The notes: generated by a model from the sequence alone, not told the origin. Shown: positions 42,189 to 54,171, numbered from the stretch's first letter. The stretch: DNA of 64,000 nucleotides from Arachis hypogaea (GCF_003086295.3 NC_092040.1:54415559-54479558), one strand, 5' to 3'. A program made the numbers and translations.

Positions 42189-43068
42189 CTGCACGCTTCA
42201 GACGATAGTTGGCCTTTTCATAAATGGGGATGGATATACTTGGCCTATTCCCGGTAGTACTAAGATAGGTAAAATTCCTATTAGTAGCAATTGATTACTT
42301 CTCAAGGTGGATAAAAGCACAGCCACTCGCGATAATAACCTCAGACAAGGTACAAACATTCATTTGGAAATATATTATATGTAGATATGGTCTGCCTATG
42401 GAAATTGTTTCTGATAATGGTCAGAAATTTGCTGATAAGAAAATAGCCTCATTTTTATCTGACCTTCATATTAAACATCGTTTTTCTCAATCGAGCTCCC
42501 ACAAAATAATGGGCTCGCAGAGCTAGCTAACAAAGTCATTTTGTAGGCTTTAAAGAAAAAGTTAACAGACGCTAAGGGATGCTGGGCCGAACTCATACCA
42601 GAAATCTTGTGGAGTTATAACACAATACCACAATCCACAACAAAAGAAAGCCCGTTCCGATTAGTATATGGCACGGACTGCATGATTCTCGTAGAAGTCG
42701 GTCAGGGGTCAACTTTGACCGAATACTTTGACGAACGTGCCAATATGGAAGCCAAATCAGCCTAGCTTGATATAATAAGTGAAGACTGATGCCTAACTGA
42801 GCTCAGACAAAGATCCATGCAATTGGCTATGCAAAAGCAATATAACAAGAAAGTACGACTGAGAACTCTAAAACAAGGAGACTTGGTGTTAAGGCAAATA
42901 GAAGAAGTTCGGAAACTACCAGGGCATGGAAAATTAGCTGCTAATTGGGAGGGCCCCTTCCGAATATCCAAAGTCATTGGAAAAGGAGCTTATTGTCTCA
43001 AAAAGCTAGATGGAACAGCCCTCCCCAACACATGGAACATTTTATCTCTGGAGATCTATTATAGCTAA
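42189..43068 (+). pseudogene. Integrase fragment of a Tat/Ogre/Retand-type Ty3/gypsy element
   Basis: In shifting frames one reads D-Y-F-S-R-W-I-E-A-Q-P-like sequence, then E-I-V-S-D-N-G-Q-K-F-A-D and N-G-L-A-E-L-A-N. W-S-Y-N-T-I-P-Q-S-T-T and S-P-F-R-L-V-Y-G-T-D follow. The C-terminal frame 42817-43068 holds G-D-L-V-L-R and W-E-G-P-F-R-I..G-A-Y-C-L-K-K-L-D-G, ending P-N-T-W-N. A CAG-to-TAG stop lies in the core (near 42545) and more stops follow. These blocks differ from the Athila integrase in this window and match the Tat group as I know it. Gag, RT and the 5' LTR are not in the window. Confidence 0.75.
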
Positions 43069-43463
43069 CTTCTCTTTGTAAACAAAGTGGAGTGGACAGG
43101 TACTGTTTTCCCTGATCACGACAATTTTTCCCTAAGGAGGGTTTTACTCGGACAGGTTTTAACGAGGCCGACCACTCCATGCCTTTCAGAACAAAAAGGT
43201 CATCTACATATCAATAAAAATGCACTAACTTTTTTTCTTTTCCATTCATTGTATTGACATTTATAGTCAATCATCCAAAACCAACAAAAAACACAACTTA
43301 ATAGCAATATCCACAGGCATGCATTCAAAATTTGAAACTCGTAGTCAAACTGACATATAAGTCAGATTAGTAGTCTACAAAACAAAATCGATTTAAATTC
43401 GATTACCAAATTTTACAATTAAAAAAACAACAAATCTCGAAAATTACAAATATTTCAAACTCT
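43069..43463 (+). other. Post-pol noncoding region of the Tat-type element
   Basis: It includes 'GGGTTTTACTCGGACAGG' and 'TTTTAACGAGGC', phrases typical of the region after pol in Tat-group elements. No ORF. Confidence 0.55.
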
Positions 43464-45276
43464 TCAGGGGGTGACATTTTCATCATGCTCCTCACCAACC
43501 TCGTCCTCAACAAGCTTCCCATCGATCACAATTTTTGTCACATCTAGTTGACCAGCATCAAATTCGGGCAAAAATAAGGAGACCTGACTAACAACACGAT
43601 CAAACCTTGTAGCAAACATTTCAAGCTCCTCTTCTTCCAGTTCATGAATTCAAGATGTCATCTCACCCTTCATCTTGTCATTTTCCTTGATCTTCGCTTG
43701 GAGAAGACGGATATGATCTTGAAGCTTCACAATTTCTTCCTCCCCACTTTTCATCTTTGCAGTCACGTCAACAATAACATCGTCCCTCTCCTTCATAGAT
43801 CGCTCTAAATTAATCACCTTGTCCACAGCAACTTATTGCTCTACTCCCAACAACTCGGTCACATGCCTAACATATAACAAGCGTGAAGCCACAATCTACA
43901 TAAAAACTAATCAATGACGAGTACATATCAAAAATAAAATTATAAAGCAAAAAGCTCACTATGGATAAATTTCCCCATTCCTTCTACACCAGTTTGGCGA
44001 GTCAGCCGCATATCCCCAAGATAATGGGAAACCCAGTCAGCAAGCTCACCAATGGAAAATTGATCGCTCCAAAGAGACTGGGAATTCACTCCCTCAATAA
44101 ATCCGTGAAGTCTTTTCTGCCTGTCGAAAACTGATTTATCACCAACTATGGAACCCTTACCTTCTTCGGATATGGCTTCCAAAGACTTATCCAACTCGTC
44201 TCTCTTCCTCTTTATAGAAACAAAAGGTTGAGCAGCAGAATGAGCAGCATCTCCCCCAGTTTTCTTCACCACCTACAAGAAACAACAATAATACATCAAC
44301 AATCAGAAATCATTAAAAATTAAAACACAGGTTCATGTTACTATATATGCTTTCAACCCTTCTTTATCATTTTTCTTCTCAAAATGTAACAAATCGAGAA
44401 TAGACAAGCATTCACCAGCAGCAAAATTTTCTATTAGAAAATCTAAAAAGAGGTCTTCCTCCTCACTCCTCTCAACAACTTCGAGAATCTGCATTGGCTC
44501 TGAACACCAATACAGAGGATACTTCTCTATCAATTCACTATCTAAATAAAAAGAGTATTGGTCTCTAACAATCTGACCTTTACAAACAAGGATTTAAAGT
44601 TTTTAAAGGAAGACTTATATAAAAGAAAAATGGAGCGTTCGGGAAAACTACTGAGAAAAATCCAAAGGCCATTCCACACCCCTTTCGATTGAAATAAAGA
44701 AAAGAAAACATTTAGAGAAGAGGAAAATTCCAGAAAATACATCAAACATTCATACGCACACAGAAACGCCCAGGAATTAGGGTGTGATTGCGAGGGACCC
44801 CAATTAAGCTGAGTCAAGACTTTGCATTCAAAATCAGAAAAAGAGAATTTCACATGCAACTCAATAAAACAAGGAGTATACATGTAAAAATACTCCCAAT
44901 CCACTCTCCTTTCGCAGACTCTCTCTTCACTGGTACAGGGGAGAAGTTCAGCACAAACCCCTGACCATTCCCTAGCAAGCTTCAGAACTTTCAGCTTATG
45001 AAGCGACTCGGCATCAAAGCACGATGATGCACGAGTCTTCACATCAACATGGACCCAATGGTAGGGATTTTTCTTGTTCACTTCAACTACTTTGACATCG
45101 TCCTTTTCTTTTACTCTTACCATTTTTTCGACGAAGAATGAGACAAAGAAAGGGACAAAAAGGTGAGAAGACAAATCTTTCGAAGACATGTCCTTTTCCG
45201 CACTTAAGCAAAAGTGACTTGAGTCGTGAGTTGTGTTTCTTTCCAATGAAAAAACAGTAATAAAGTTTAATTGCAA
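43464..45276 (-). pseudogene. Antisense gene of the Tat-type element (aORF), at least two exons, frameshifted
   Basis: It lies on the strand opposite pol, between pol and the 3' LTR. The first segment, 45276-44542, includes S-Q-S-H-P-N-S-W-A-F, S-S-L-N-V-F-F-S-L-F-Q and G-V-W-N-G-L-W-I. A one-base frameshift near 44575 leads to E-K-Y-P-L-Y-W. A likely 60-75 nt intron follows: donor GTAACA near 44336, acceptor TTTCTTGTAG near 44275. The next exon is V-K-K-T-G-G-D to about 43945. A final coiled-coil-rich part ends at TGA 43466-43464 (D-V-T-K-I-V-I-D-G-K-L-V). Antisense ORFs at this site are known for Tat-lineage elements; their function is unknown. The methionine at 45276 is only the first of the frame; M-V-R-V-K-E-K further in is an alternative start. 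Confidence 0.6.
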
Positions 45277-45388
45277 CCCACTAATTTAGTGGGAAGTTAA
45301 AAACTGAAACTTTCTACATGCCCAATACAAATGGTCCGTATCCCAATTGGCCAAACAAAATTTATTGCAGTCCAGTTAACAAGGTAAA

Positions 45389-46929
45389 TGATGAACGGAT
45401 ATTTTATACGCTTTTTGGGGGTAATTTCATGTAGATTTTAGTATGTTTTAATTAGTTTTTAATAGAATTTTATTAGTTTTTAGGCAAAAATCATATTTCT
45501 GGACTTTACTATGAGTTTGTGTAATTTTCTGTGATTTCAGGTATTTTCTGGCTGAAACTAAGGGAGCTGAGCAAAAATCTGAGTTAGACTGAAAAAGGAC
45601 TGCTGATGCTGTTGGATCCTGACCTCCCTACACTCGGAATAGATGTTTTGGAGCTACAGGAGTCCAATTGACGCGCTCTCATCTGGGTTGGAAAGTAGAC
45701 ATCCAGGGCTTTCCAGCAATATATAATAGTCCATATTTTGCGCAAAGATAGACGACGTAAACTGGCGTTCAACGCCAGTTCCATGTTGCAGTCTGGCGTC
45801 CAGCACCAGAAACAGATTACAAGTTGGAGTTCAACGCCCAAAACACGTTACAACCTGGCGTTCAACTCCAGAAATAGCCCAAGCACGTGAGAGACTTAAG
45901 TCTCAACCCCAGCACACACCAAGTGGGCCCCAGAAGTGGATTTTTGCACCAATTATCTTAGTCTACTCATTTTCTGTAAACCTAGGTTACTAGTTTACTA
46001 TTTAAACAACTTTTAGAGACTTATTTTGGACCTTATGACATTTTCAGATCTGAATTATATACTCTTTGACGGCATGAGTCTCTAAACTCAATTGTTGGGG
46101 GTGAGGAGCTCTGCAGCGTCTCGATGAATTAATGCAATTATTTCTGTTTTCCCTTCAAACATGCGTGTTCCTATCTAAGATGTTCATTCACGCTTAATTA
46201 TGGAGAAGGTGATGATCCGTAACACTCATCACCTTCCTCAATCCATGAACGTGTGCCTGACAACCACCTCCATTCTATATTAGATTGAATGAGTATCTCT
46301 TAGATTCCTTAATCAGAATCTTTGTGGTATAAGCTAGACTGATGGCGGCATTCAAGAGAATCCGGAAAGTCTAAACCTTGTCTGTGGTATTCCGAGTAGG
46401 ATTCGAGGATTGAATGACTGTGATGAGCTTCAAACTCCTGAAGGCTGGGCGTTAGTGACAGACGCAAAAAAATCACTGGATTCTATTCCAACCTGATTGA
46501 GAACCGACAGATGATTAGCCGTGCTGTGACAGAGCATTTGGAACATTTTCACTGAGAGGATGGACGGTAGCCATTGACAACGGTGATCCCCCTACACACA
46601 GCTTGCCATGGAAGGAACTTTGCACTTTTGAAAGTGAGGAAGCATTATGTTACACGAATTCAGAGGACAAAGCATCTCCAAAACTCCAACATATTCTCCA
46701 TTATTGCATTACAAGTAATTAATTCACGCTCTTTTAATTTTCTAATAATTCAAACTGATAATTTTAATTGAAATCCTAACTAAGAATAATGAAATAAACA
46801 TAGCTTGCTTCAAACCAATAATCTCCGTGGGATCGACCCTTACTCACGTAAGGTATTACTTGGACGACCCAGTGCACTTGCTGGTTAGTTGCGCAGATTG
46901 CAAAAGTGTGATTGCAATTTCGTGCACCA
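45389..46929 (+). repeat. 5' LTR of element 5
   Basis: It starts TGATGAACGGATATTTTATA (the 3' LTR has TGATGAGCGG) and ends CGTGCACCA. The palindromes are of the GGCGTTCAACGCC type (about 45763-45860). A TATA-like TATTTAAAC is near 46000. Confidence 0.9.
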
Positions 46930-48081
46930 AGTTTTTGGCGCCGTTGCCGGGGATTATTCGAGTTTGAACAACTAAAGGTTTATTTTGTTGCTTAGATTAG
47001 GAATAATTTATTTTTGTTGTTATAGAGTCATTAAATTCTGAGTCCTTTATTCCCTTTTCAAAAATTTTTCAAAAATATTATTTTTCTTTATCAATTTCTA
47101 ATTTTTTTCGTGAGTTTAGTGTCTTGTTCTAAGTTTGGTGTAAGTTGCATGTTTTTCCTTGTCTCTTAATTTTTCGAATTGCATGTTCTTGTTCTTCCTT
47201 GATCTTCAAATTGTTCTTGTCAATTTCTCTTGTTTGATCTTTGGTTTGTTTTGTTTTGTGTATTTTTTGTGTTTTTATGGTGCAATTTCAAATTATTAGT
47301 TTTCAAAAATAAATCTTTTTATTAAAACACGTTACATTTGTAAATCAGTTAGCTAGAGCGTTGGCTTATGTTCTTGGCAATTGGGTATCTTCCCTTTTTA
47401 AAACCTTTTTCAAAAAAAATTTTCTTTGATTAAATCTTATGCCAAACTTTAAGTTTGGTGTTTTCTTGTTAATCTCTCTTTAATTTTCGAAAATTTCATT
47501 GTGGTTTTCTAAAAATTTTAAGTTTGGTGTTCTTTCTTTTGTTCTTGGTGTTCTTGTGAATCTTCAAAGTGTTCTTGAGTCTTCTCTGTGTTTTGATCTT
47601 AAAATTTTTAAGTTTGGTGTTCCTTGGTGTTTTCCCTCCAAAATTTTCGAAAACAAGGAGCATTAGATCTAAAATTTTAAGTCTGGTGTCTTTTATGTGT
47701 TTTTCTCTTTCATCATAAAATTCAAAATTTAAAAAAATATCCTTTCTAACTATTTTTAAGCCATATTTTCGAATTTTTTTATAAAAATTCAGATTTCAAT
47801 TTCAAAATTTTTCAAATCTTATCCCTTTTAAGAATTAAAAAAATTATATCTTTTTCAAAAATATCCTAACCACTTTCTCCCTCCTTACTTTTTCAAAAAT
47901 CTTCATAAATTTTTTCAAATATTTATTAATTTTAATTGTTAATTTTCTTTCTTTATTTATTTTATTTTTATTTTGGTTTTTATTTTATTTTATTTTATTA
48001 TTTCAAAAATCAATTTTCTTTATATAATAAATTAAATAAAATAAACAATATCAACATCCATACCATCTCCCTTGCTCCATC
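46930..48081 (+). other. PBS and 5' leader of element 5
   Basis: PBS TGGCGCCGTTGCCGGGGATT is at 46936-46955, a perfect tRNA-Asp complement. AAGTTTGGTGT is at 47131, 47451, 47520 and 47610, with variants near 47111 and 47680. Most copies follow an AAATTTT(T) run and TTTTCGAAA-like tracts. No ORF. Confidence 0.85.
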
Positions 48082-49590
48082 ATGGAACTAAGTGGAAATG
48101 AACAGTCCAGGAGGACTCTGGGGTCATATGCTAACCCCACTACTGCTTCATATGGGAGTAGTATCTGTATACCCTCCATTGGAGTTAGTAGCTTTGAGTT
48201 GAATCCTCAGCTCATTATCATGGTGCAGCAAAACTGCCAGTATTCCGGTCTTCCACATGAAGAACCTACAGAGTTTCTGGCACAATTTTTACAAATTGCT
48301 GACACAATACATGATAAAGAAGTATATCAGGATGTCTACAGATTATTACTGTTTCCATTTGCTGTAAAAGATCAAGCTAAGAGGTGGTTAAATAACCAAC
48401 CTAAGAACAGCATAAGGACATGGAAACAGCTGTCAGAAAAATTCCTGAATCACTATTTTCCTCCAAAATGGATGACACAGCTAAGGCTGAGCATCCAAGG
48501 CTTCAAACAAGGAGACAATGAATCTCTTTATGATGCTTGGGAGAGATACAGAGAGATGCTGAGAAAATGCCCCTCTGAAATATTTTCAGAGTGGGTGCAA
48601 TTAGACATCTTCTACTATGGGCTTACAGAAAAAGCTCAGATCTCTCTAGATCACTCAGCTGGTGGATCTATACATATGAGAAAAACAATTGAAGAAGCTC
48701 AAGAGATTATTGATACAGTTGCCAGAAATCAGCATCTGTACCTAAGCAGTGAATCTTCCATGAAAGAAGAAGCTAAAACAGTAACTGCTGAACTCAGACC
48801 TGTAGATCAGGCTAATGAATTCAATCAGCAATTAGACTTTCTAGCAAAACAGCTAGCCGAGTTCAAGGAGATATTACAAGAAACAAGAATGGCTAATATG
48901 AATATGGAAGTACAGTTGAAGCAAACAGAAAAGCAACTGTCAAAACAAATAACAGAAGAATGCCAAGCAGTTCAATTAAGAAGTGGGAAAACACTAAATA
49001 CATCACTTCAAGGCAGTAGGAAGCCAAGAAATGAACAAATGGCTACCCAAAATTCCTCTGAGGACAATCAGAGCCCAGAGAGGAATAATACTGGCGCTGA
49101 ACGCCCAAACCATGCTCATTCCTGGCGTTCAATGCCAGAAACAAGCAAGGATTTGGCGTTGAACGCCCAAAGGGAGCACAGTTCTGGCGTTCAGACGCCA
49201 GAAACAGGCAAGGAGCTGGCGTCTAGTGCCACTCCAGCTTCCACCCCCTGGCATTCAAATGCCAGTGGGGGATCATACACATACAAGTGTTGATAACAAC
49301 CCTTCTAAAAAGGCTTCCCAACTCACTTCTGTGGGTAATAAACCTGTAGCAACTAAGGTTGAGGAATACAAAGCCAAAATGCCTTATCCTCAAAAACTCC
49401 GCCAAGCGGAACAGGATAAAAAATTTGCCCACTTTGCAGACTATCTCAAGACTCTTGAAATAAAGATTCTGTTTGCAGAGGCACTTGAGCAAATACCCTC
49501 TTATGCTAAGTTCATGAAAGAGATCTTAAGTCATAAGAAGGATTGGAGGGAAACTGAAAAAGTTTACCTTACTGAAGAATGCAGCAGTCA
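48082..49590 (+). pseudogene. gag of element 5, frameshifted
   Basis: Start M-E-L-S-G-N-E at 48082. The first frame runs 403 residues to 49293. The Gag core shows F-L-A-Q-F-L-Q-I-A-D-T, A-K-R-W-L-N-N-Q-P, Y-D-A-W-E-R-Y and R-K-C-P-S-E, followed by a Gln-rich coiled coil. No CCHC knuckle is present. The linker 49093-49265 is encoded by six palindrome units at 30-32 bp steps. A frameshift within or just after this repeat linker moves the frame. The second segment (E-E-Y-K-A-K-M-P-Y-P-Q-K-L) then runs to a further one-base loss near 49590, beyond which protease follows. Confidence 0.85.
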
Positions 49591-52500
49591 TTCTGAAAAG
49601 CTTACCTGAGAAGCTTAAAGATCCGGGAAGCTTTATGATACCATGCACATTAGAAGGTACTTGTACCAAGCAAGCTCTATGTGATCTTCGGGCAAGTATT
49701 AATCTAATACCTGCAGCTACTATCGAAAAGCTTGGGTTGACTGATGAAGTTAAACCAACCCGGATATGTCTTCAACTTGCTGATGGCTCCATTAAATACC
49801 CATCAGGCGTGATTGAAGACATGATTGTCAAAGTTGGGCCATTTGCCTTTCCCACTGACTTTGTGGTACTGGAAATGGAGGAGCACAAGAGTGCATCTCT
49901 CATTCTAGGAAGACCTTTCCTAGCAACTGGCCGAACCCTCATTGATGTTCAAAAAGGGGAAGTAACCCTGAGAGTCAATGAGGATGAGTTCAAGTTGAAT
50001 GTTGTCAAAGCCATGCAGCATCCAGACACCCAAAATGACTGCATGAGCGTTGATATTATTGACTCTCTGGTAAAAGAAGTCAATATGGCTGAGAGTCTCG
50101 AATCAGAGCTAGAGAATATCTTTAAAGATGTTCAGCCTGATCTGGAGGAACCAGAGAAAATAATAGAAGCTCTGAAAATCCCTCAGGAAGAGGAGAAACC
50201 TCCCAAACCCGAGCTCAAACCATTACCACCATCCCTGAAATATGTATTTTTGGGAGAAGGTGATACCTTACCTGTAATCATAAGCTCTACCTTAGAGCCA
50301 CAGGAAGAGGAAGCACTAATTCAAGTGCTAAGGACGCACAAGACAGCTCTTGGGTGGTCCATTAGTGATCTCAAGGGCATTAGCCCAGCCAGATACATGC
50401 ACAAGATCTTACTGGAAGGTGACGCCAAGCCAGTGGTTCAACCACAAAGGCGGCTGAATCCAGCCATGAAGGAGGTGGTGCAGAAAGAGGTCACTAAATT
50501 ACTAGAGGCTGGGATTATTTATCCTATTTTTGATAGCCCCTGGGTAAGCCCTGTCCAAGTCGTCCCTAAGAAAGGTGGCACGACAGTGGTTCATAATGAA
50601 AAAAATGAACTGGTTCCTACAAGAACAGTTACAGGGTGGCGTATGTGTATTGATTATAGAAGGCTCAATACAGCTACCAGAAAGGATCATTTTCCTTTAC
50701 CATTCATAGATCAGATGCTAGAAAGACTAGCAGGTCATAAATACTACTGCTTTCTGGATGGATATTCAGGTTATAATCAAATTGCAGTAGATCCAAAAGA
50801 TCAAGAAAAAATGGCATTCACATGTCCATCCGGAGTATTTGCATACAGAAGGATGCCATTTGACTTGTGCAATGCACCTGCAACCTTTCTAAGGTGCATG
50901 CTCTCAATTTTCTCTGATATGGTGGAAAAATTTCTGGAAGTCTTCATGGATGACTTTTCAGTATTTGGAGACTCATTCAGCTCCTGTCTTGACCATCTAG
51001 CACTTGTTCTAAAGAGATGCCAAGAGACCAACCTAGTTTTAAACTGGGAGAAATGTCACTTTATGGTGACTAAAGGAATTGTCCTTGGGCACAAAATCTC
51101 GAACAGAGGAATAGAGGTGGATCAAGCTAAGGTAGAGGTAATTGAAAAATTACCACCACCAGCCAATGTTAAGGCAGTCAGAAGCTTTCTGGGGCATGCA
51201 GGATTCTATAGGAGGTTTATAAAGGATTTTTCAAAAATCGCCAAACCTCTAAGTAATCTACTAGCTGCTGACATGCCATTTATCTTTGATAAGGAGTGTC
51301 TGCGGGCGTTTGAGACTCTGAAAGCTAAGCTGGTCACAGCACTAGTCATCTCTGCACCAGACTGGACATTACCATTTGAATTAATGTGTGATGCTAGTGA
51401 CCATGCCATTGGTGCAGTGTCGGGACAGAGACATGACAAGCTTCTGCACGTCATTTACTATGCCAGTCATGTTTTAAATGACGCACAGAAGAATTACACA
51501 ACCACAGAAAAAGAGCTGCTTGCAGTGGTTTACGCTATTGACAAGTTTAGATCCTATTTAGTAGGATCAAAAGTGATTGTGTACACTGATCATGCTGCTC
51601 TTAAATATCTACTCACAAAGCAGGATTCAAAACCCAGACTTATCAGATGGGTGTTGCTTCTGCAAGAGTTTGATATAGAAATAAGAGACAGAAATGGGAC
51701 AGAAAACTAAGTAGCATATCACCTGTCCCGAATAGAACCAGTAGAAGGGGCGTCCCTCCCTCTTACTGAGATCTCTGAAACCTTTCCGGATGAGCAACTC
51801 TTTGCCATCCAGGAAGTGCCATGGTTTGCAGACATTGCAAACTACAAGGCAGTAAGGTTCATACCCAAAGAGTACAGTACACAGCAATCAAAGAAGTTGA
51901 TCACGGATGCAAAGTACTATCTTTGGGATGAACCATATCTCTTCAAGAGATGTGCAGACGGAGTAATCCGTAGATGTGTGCCTAAAGAAGAAGCGCAGAG
52001 GATCCTATGGCATTGCCATGGATCACAGTATGGAGGACATTTTGGAAGTGAGCGAACAGCCACAAGAGTCCTCCAATGTGGCTTCTACTGGCCTACTCTC
52101 TATAAAGATTCCCGAATGTTTGTGCTTAATTGCGACAGTTACCAAAGATCTGGCAATCTACCTCACAGTTATGCCATGCCTCAACAAGGGATCTTGGAGA
52201 TTGAGTTGTTTGATGTATGGGGTATTGACTTCATGGGACCCTTCCCACCATCATACTCAAACACTTACATTCTGGTTGCGGTGGATTATGTATCCAAATG
52301 GGTAGAAGCTATTGCTACACCCACTAATGACACTAAGACAGTGTTAAAATTCTTTCAGAAACACATCTTCAGCAGATTTAGCACCCCTAGAGTACTAATC
52401 AGTGATGGGGGCACTCATTTCTGCAATAAACAACTCTATTCTGCTTTGGTTCGTTATGGAGTTAGCCATAGGGTGGCCACTCCATATCACCCACAGACTA

Positions 52501-53099
52501 ATGGGCAAGCTGAAGTCTCAAATAGAGAACTCAAAAGAATCCTAGAACGGACTGTAATTAACCGTAGAAGGGATTGGGCAAGAAGCTTGGATGATGTTCT
52601 GTGGGCATACAGAACAGCATTCAAGACCCCTATAGGGACCTCTCGATACCAGCTTGTGTATGGAAAGGCATGTCACTTGCCAGTGGAACTGGAACATAAG
52701 GCCTACTGGGCAACCAGATTCCTGAACCTTGATGCCAAGTTAGCTGGAGAAAAACGATTGCTCCAGTTAAATGAACTAGAGGAATTTAGACTCAATGCTT
52801 TCGAGAATGGAAAAATATACAAAGAGAAAGTAAAAAGATGGCATGAAAAGAAATTGGCATCCAGAGTCTTTGAGCCAGGGCAGAAAGTTCTGCTATTTAA
52901 TTCTAGGCTCAAATTATTCCCCGAGAAATTGAAGTCCCGGTGGAGAGGTACATATGTGATCACAAGCGTATCACCATATGGATACATAGAGCTTCAGGAT
53001 AATGATTCTAATAAAAAGTTCATTGTTAATGGACAGAGAGTCAAACATTATCTTGAAGGCAATTTTGAGCAAGAATGCTCAAAACTGAGGCTTGATTAA
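49591..53099 (+). pseudogene. pol of element 5: protease, RT, RNase H, integrase; one nonsense codon
   Basis: It is open except for TAA at 51708-51710 (CAA in relatives). The protease motif is D-L-R-A-S, with Gly changed to Arg. RT has V-P-K-K-G-G, W-R-M-C-I-D-Y-R-R-L-N, F-L-D-G-Y-S-G-Y-N-Q-I and M-P-F-D-L-C-N-A-P (Gly to Asp in a conserved block), then F-M-D-D. RNase H has [10 protein letters not shown] and T-D-H-A-A-L-K-Y. The integrase zinc finger reads N-C-D-S-Y-Q-R, one Cys changed to Tyr. The DDE core has G-I-D-F-M-G, S-D-G-G-T-H-F and [10 protein letters not shown]. The tail is [16 protein letters not shown]. Several catalytic-neighbour changes and the nonsense codon imply no function. 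Confidence 0.9.
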
Positions 53100-53128
53100 A
53101 GCTCAGTAATAGTCCAGCTAATGACAAT

Positions 53129-53158
53129 AAAGAAGCACTTGCTGGGAGGCAACCCAGC
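53129..53158 (+). promoter_or_regulatory. Conserved post-pol hairpin block
   Basis: AAAGAAGCACTT (one change from GCGC) is followed by arms GCTGGG (53141-53146) and CCCAGC (53153-53158) around AGGCAA. Confidence 0.6.
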
Positions 53159-53306
53159 CATTTACAAAGTTTATTTGTTAATTAATTGATTTTTACAGGT
53201 ATATGTCAAAGTATCTTCAAGGTAAAATAGCAATTGCTTGAATTCACAAAGTTACAAGGGAATTTGGAAGCTCACTGGCGTGAAAAAGCCAGTAAGAAAC
53301 ATTTTG

Positions 53307-53605
53307 GGCGTTGAACGCCCAAAAGAAGCACCCACTGGGCGTTCAACGCCAGTATGGGTAGCCATTTGGGCGTTAAACGCCAGAAAGGAGCATCTTCTGG
53401 GCGTTGAACACCAAAAAGAAGCACCTTCTGGGCGTTTAACGCCAGATTGACAGCGTCCTGGGCGTTCAGAAAAACGCCCAGTGACAAAGGACTTCCTGGC
53501 GTTCAACGCCAGAAAGAAGCAACAGCTGGGCGTTGAACGCCCAGGAGAAGCAGCAATTGGGCGTTAAACGCCCAAAACATGCAGCGTTTGGGCGTTTAAC
53601 GCCAG
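53307..53605 (+). repeat. 31-bp-phased palindrome array (10 units)
   Basis: Cores are at 53307, 53338, 53369, 53400, 53431, 53461, 53498, 53529, 53560 and 53591. Seven of nine steps are 31 bp; the 30 and 37 flank the unit opened by an A-rich insert. The central base of the palindrome varies freely (G, C, A, T) while the GGCGTT and AACGCC arms are kept. Confidence 0.9.
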
Positions 53606-53639
53606 AATGGTGGGGAGGAGGTAAAATTCGTTTTTCTTC

Positions 53640-54171
53640 ACAAATTTTCTAATTTTTATATTTCAATTCATGATTTCTTGCATAAACATGTTTCAAAATA
53701 TCATCCTTCAATTCCAAAAATTTTAATCCTAATTTCTAAAAACCCTAATTTCTAAAATCCTTTTTCAAAAATATTAAATGCATCTTAATCCATAAAGACA
53801 AATTGTTTTCCAATCCAATCCAACTCCTTTTTTTTTAAGTTTTTCAAAACTCAATTATCTTTTAAAAATCTTCTTTCAAAATTAAAATTCAAAATTATCT
53901 TTTCCAAATATCATTAACAATTTTTTAATTATATCTTTTTCTTATCATATTTATCTTTTATAAATCATATCTTCTATCTTATCTTTTTCTTCTTATTTTC
54001 GAAACCCACCCTCCCTCCCTTTATATCCACATTCGGCGCCCCTCTCATCATCCACCATTCCACACTTGCTCTCCTCCTATCCCTCTCCTTTCTTTTCTTT
54101 TGCTTGAGGACAAGCAAACCTCTAAGTTTGGTGTGCTTATCCGTGATGACAAAAACATACTCACTTTGATC
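53640..54171 (+). promoter_or_regulatory. ORF2 internal promoter and hairpin of element 5
   Basis: A/T-rich DNA leads to CCTTTATATCC (TATA at 54021-54028) and a C/T-rich leader. Hairpin 54099-54118 is TTTGCTTG, AGGA, CAAGCAAA. AAGTTTGGTGT is at 54124-54134 and the ATG at 54172. Confidence 0.55.

Noticed and set aside
42189..43068. Tat-type integrase as part of an Athila element
   Set aside because: Its conserved blocks (S-R-W-I-E-A-Q-P, G-A-Y-C-L-K-K-L-D-G) differ from the Athila integrase in this window, and it is followed by an antisense gene and a different LTR.
53307..53605. CRISPR-like arrays: short palindromic repeats with unique spacers at 31-bp period
   Set aside because: The context is a plant retrotransposon, the repeat is only 13-15 bp, spacers are shorter than CRISPR spacers, and there are no cas genes. 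The resemblance is architectural only.
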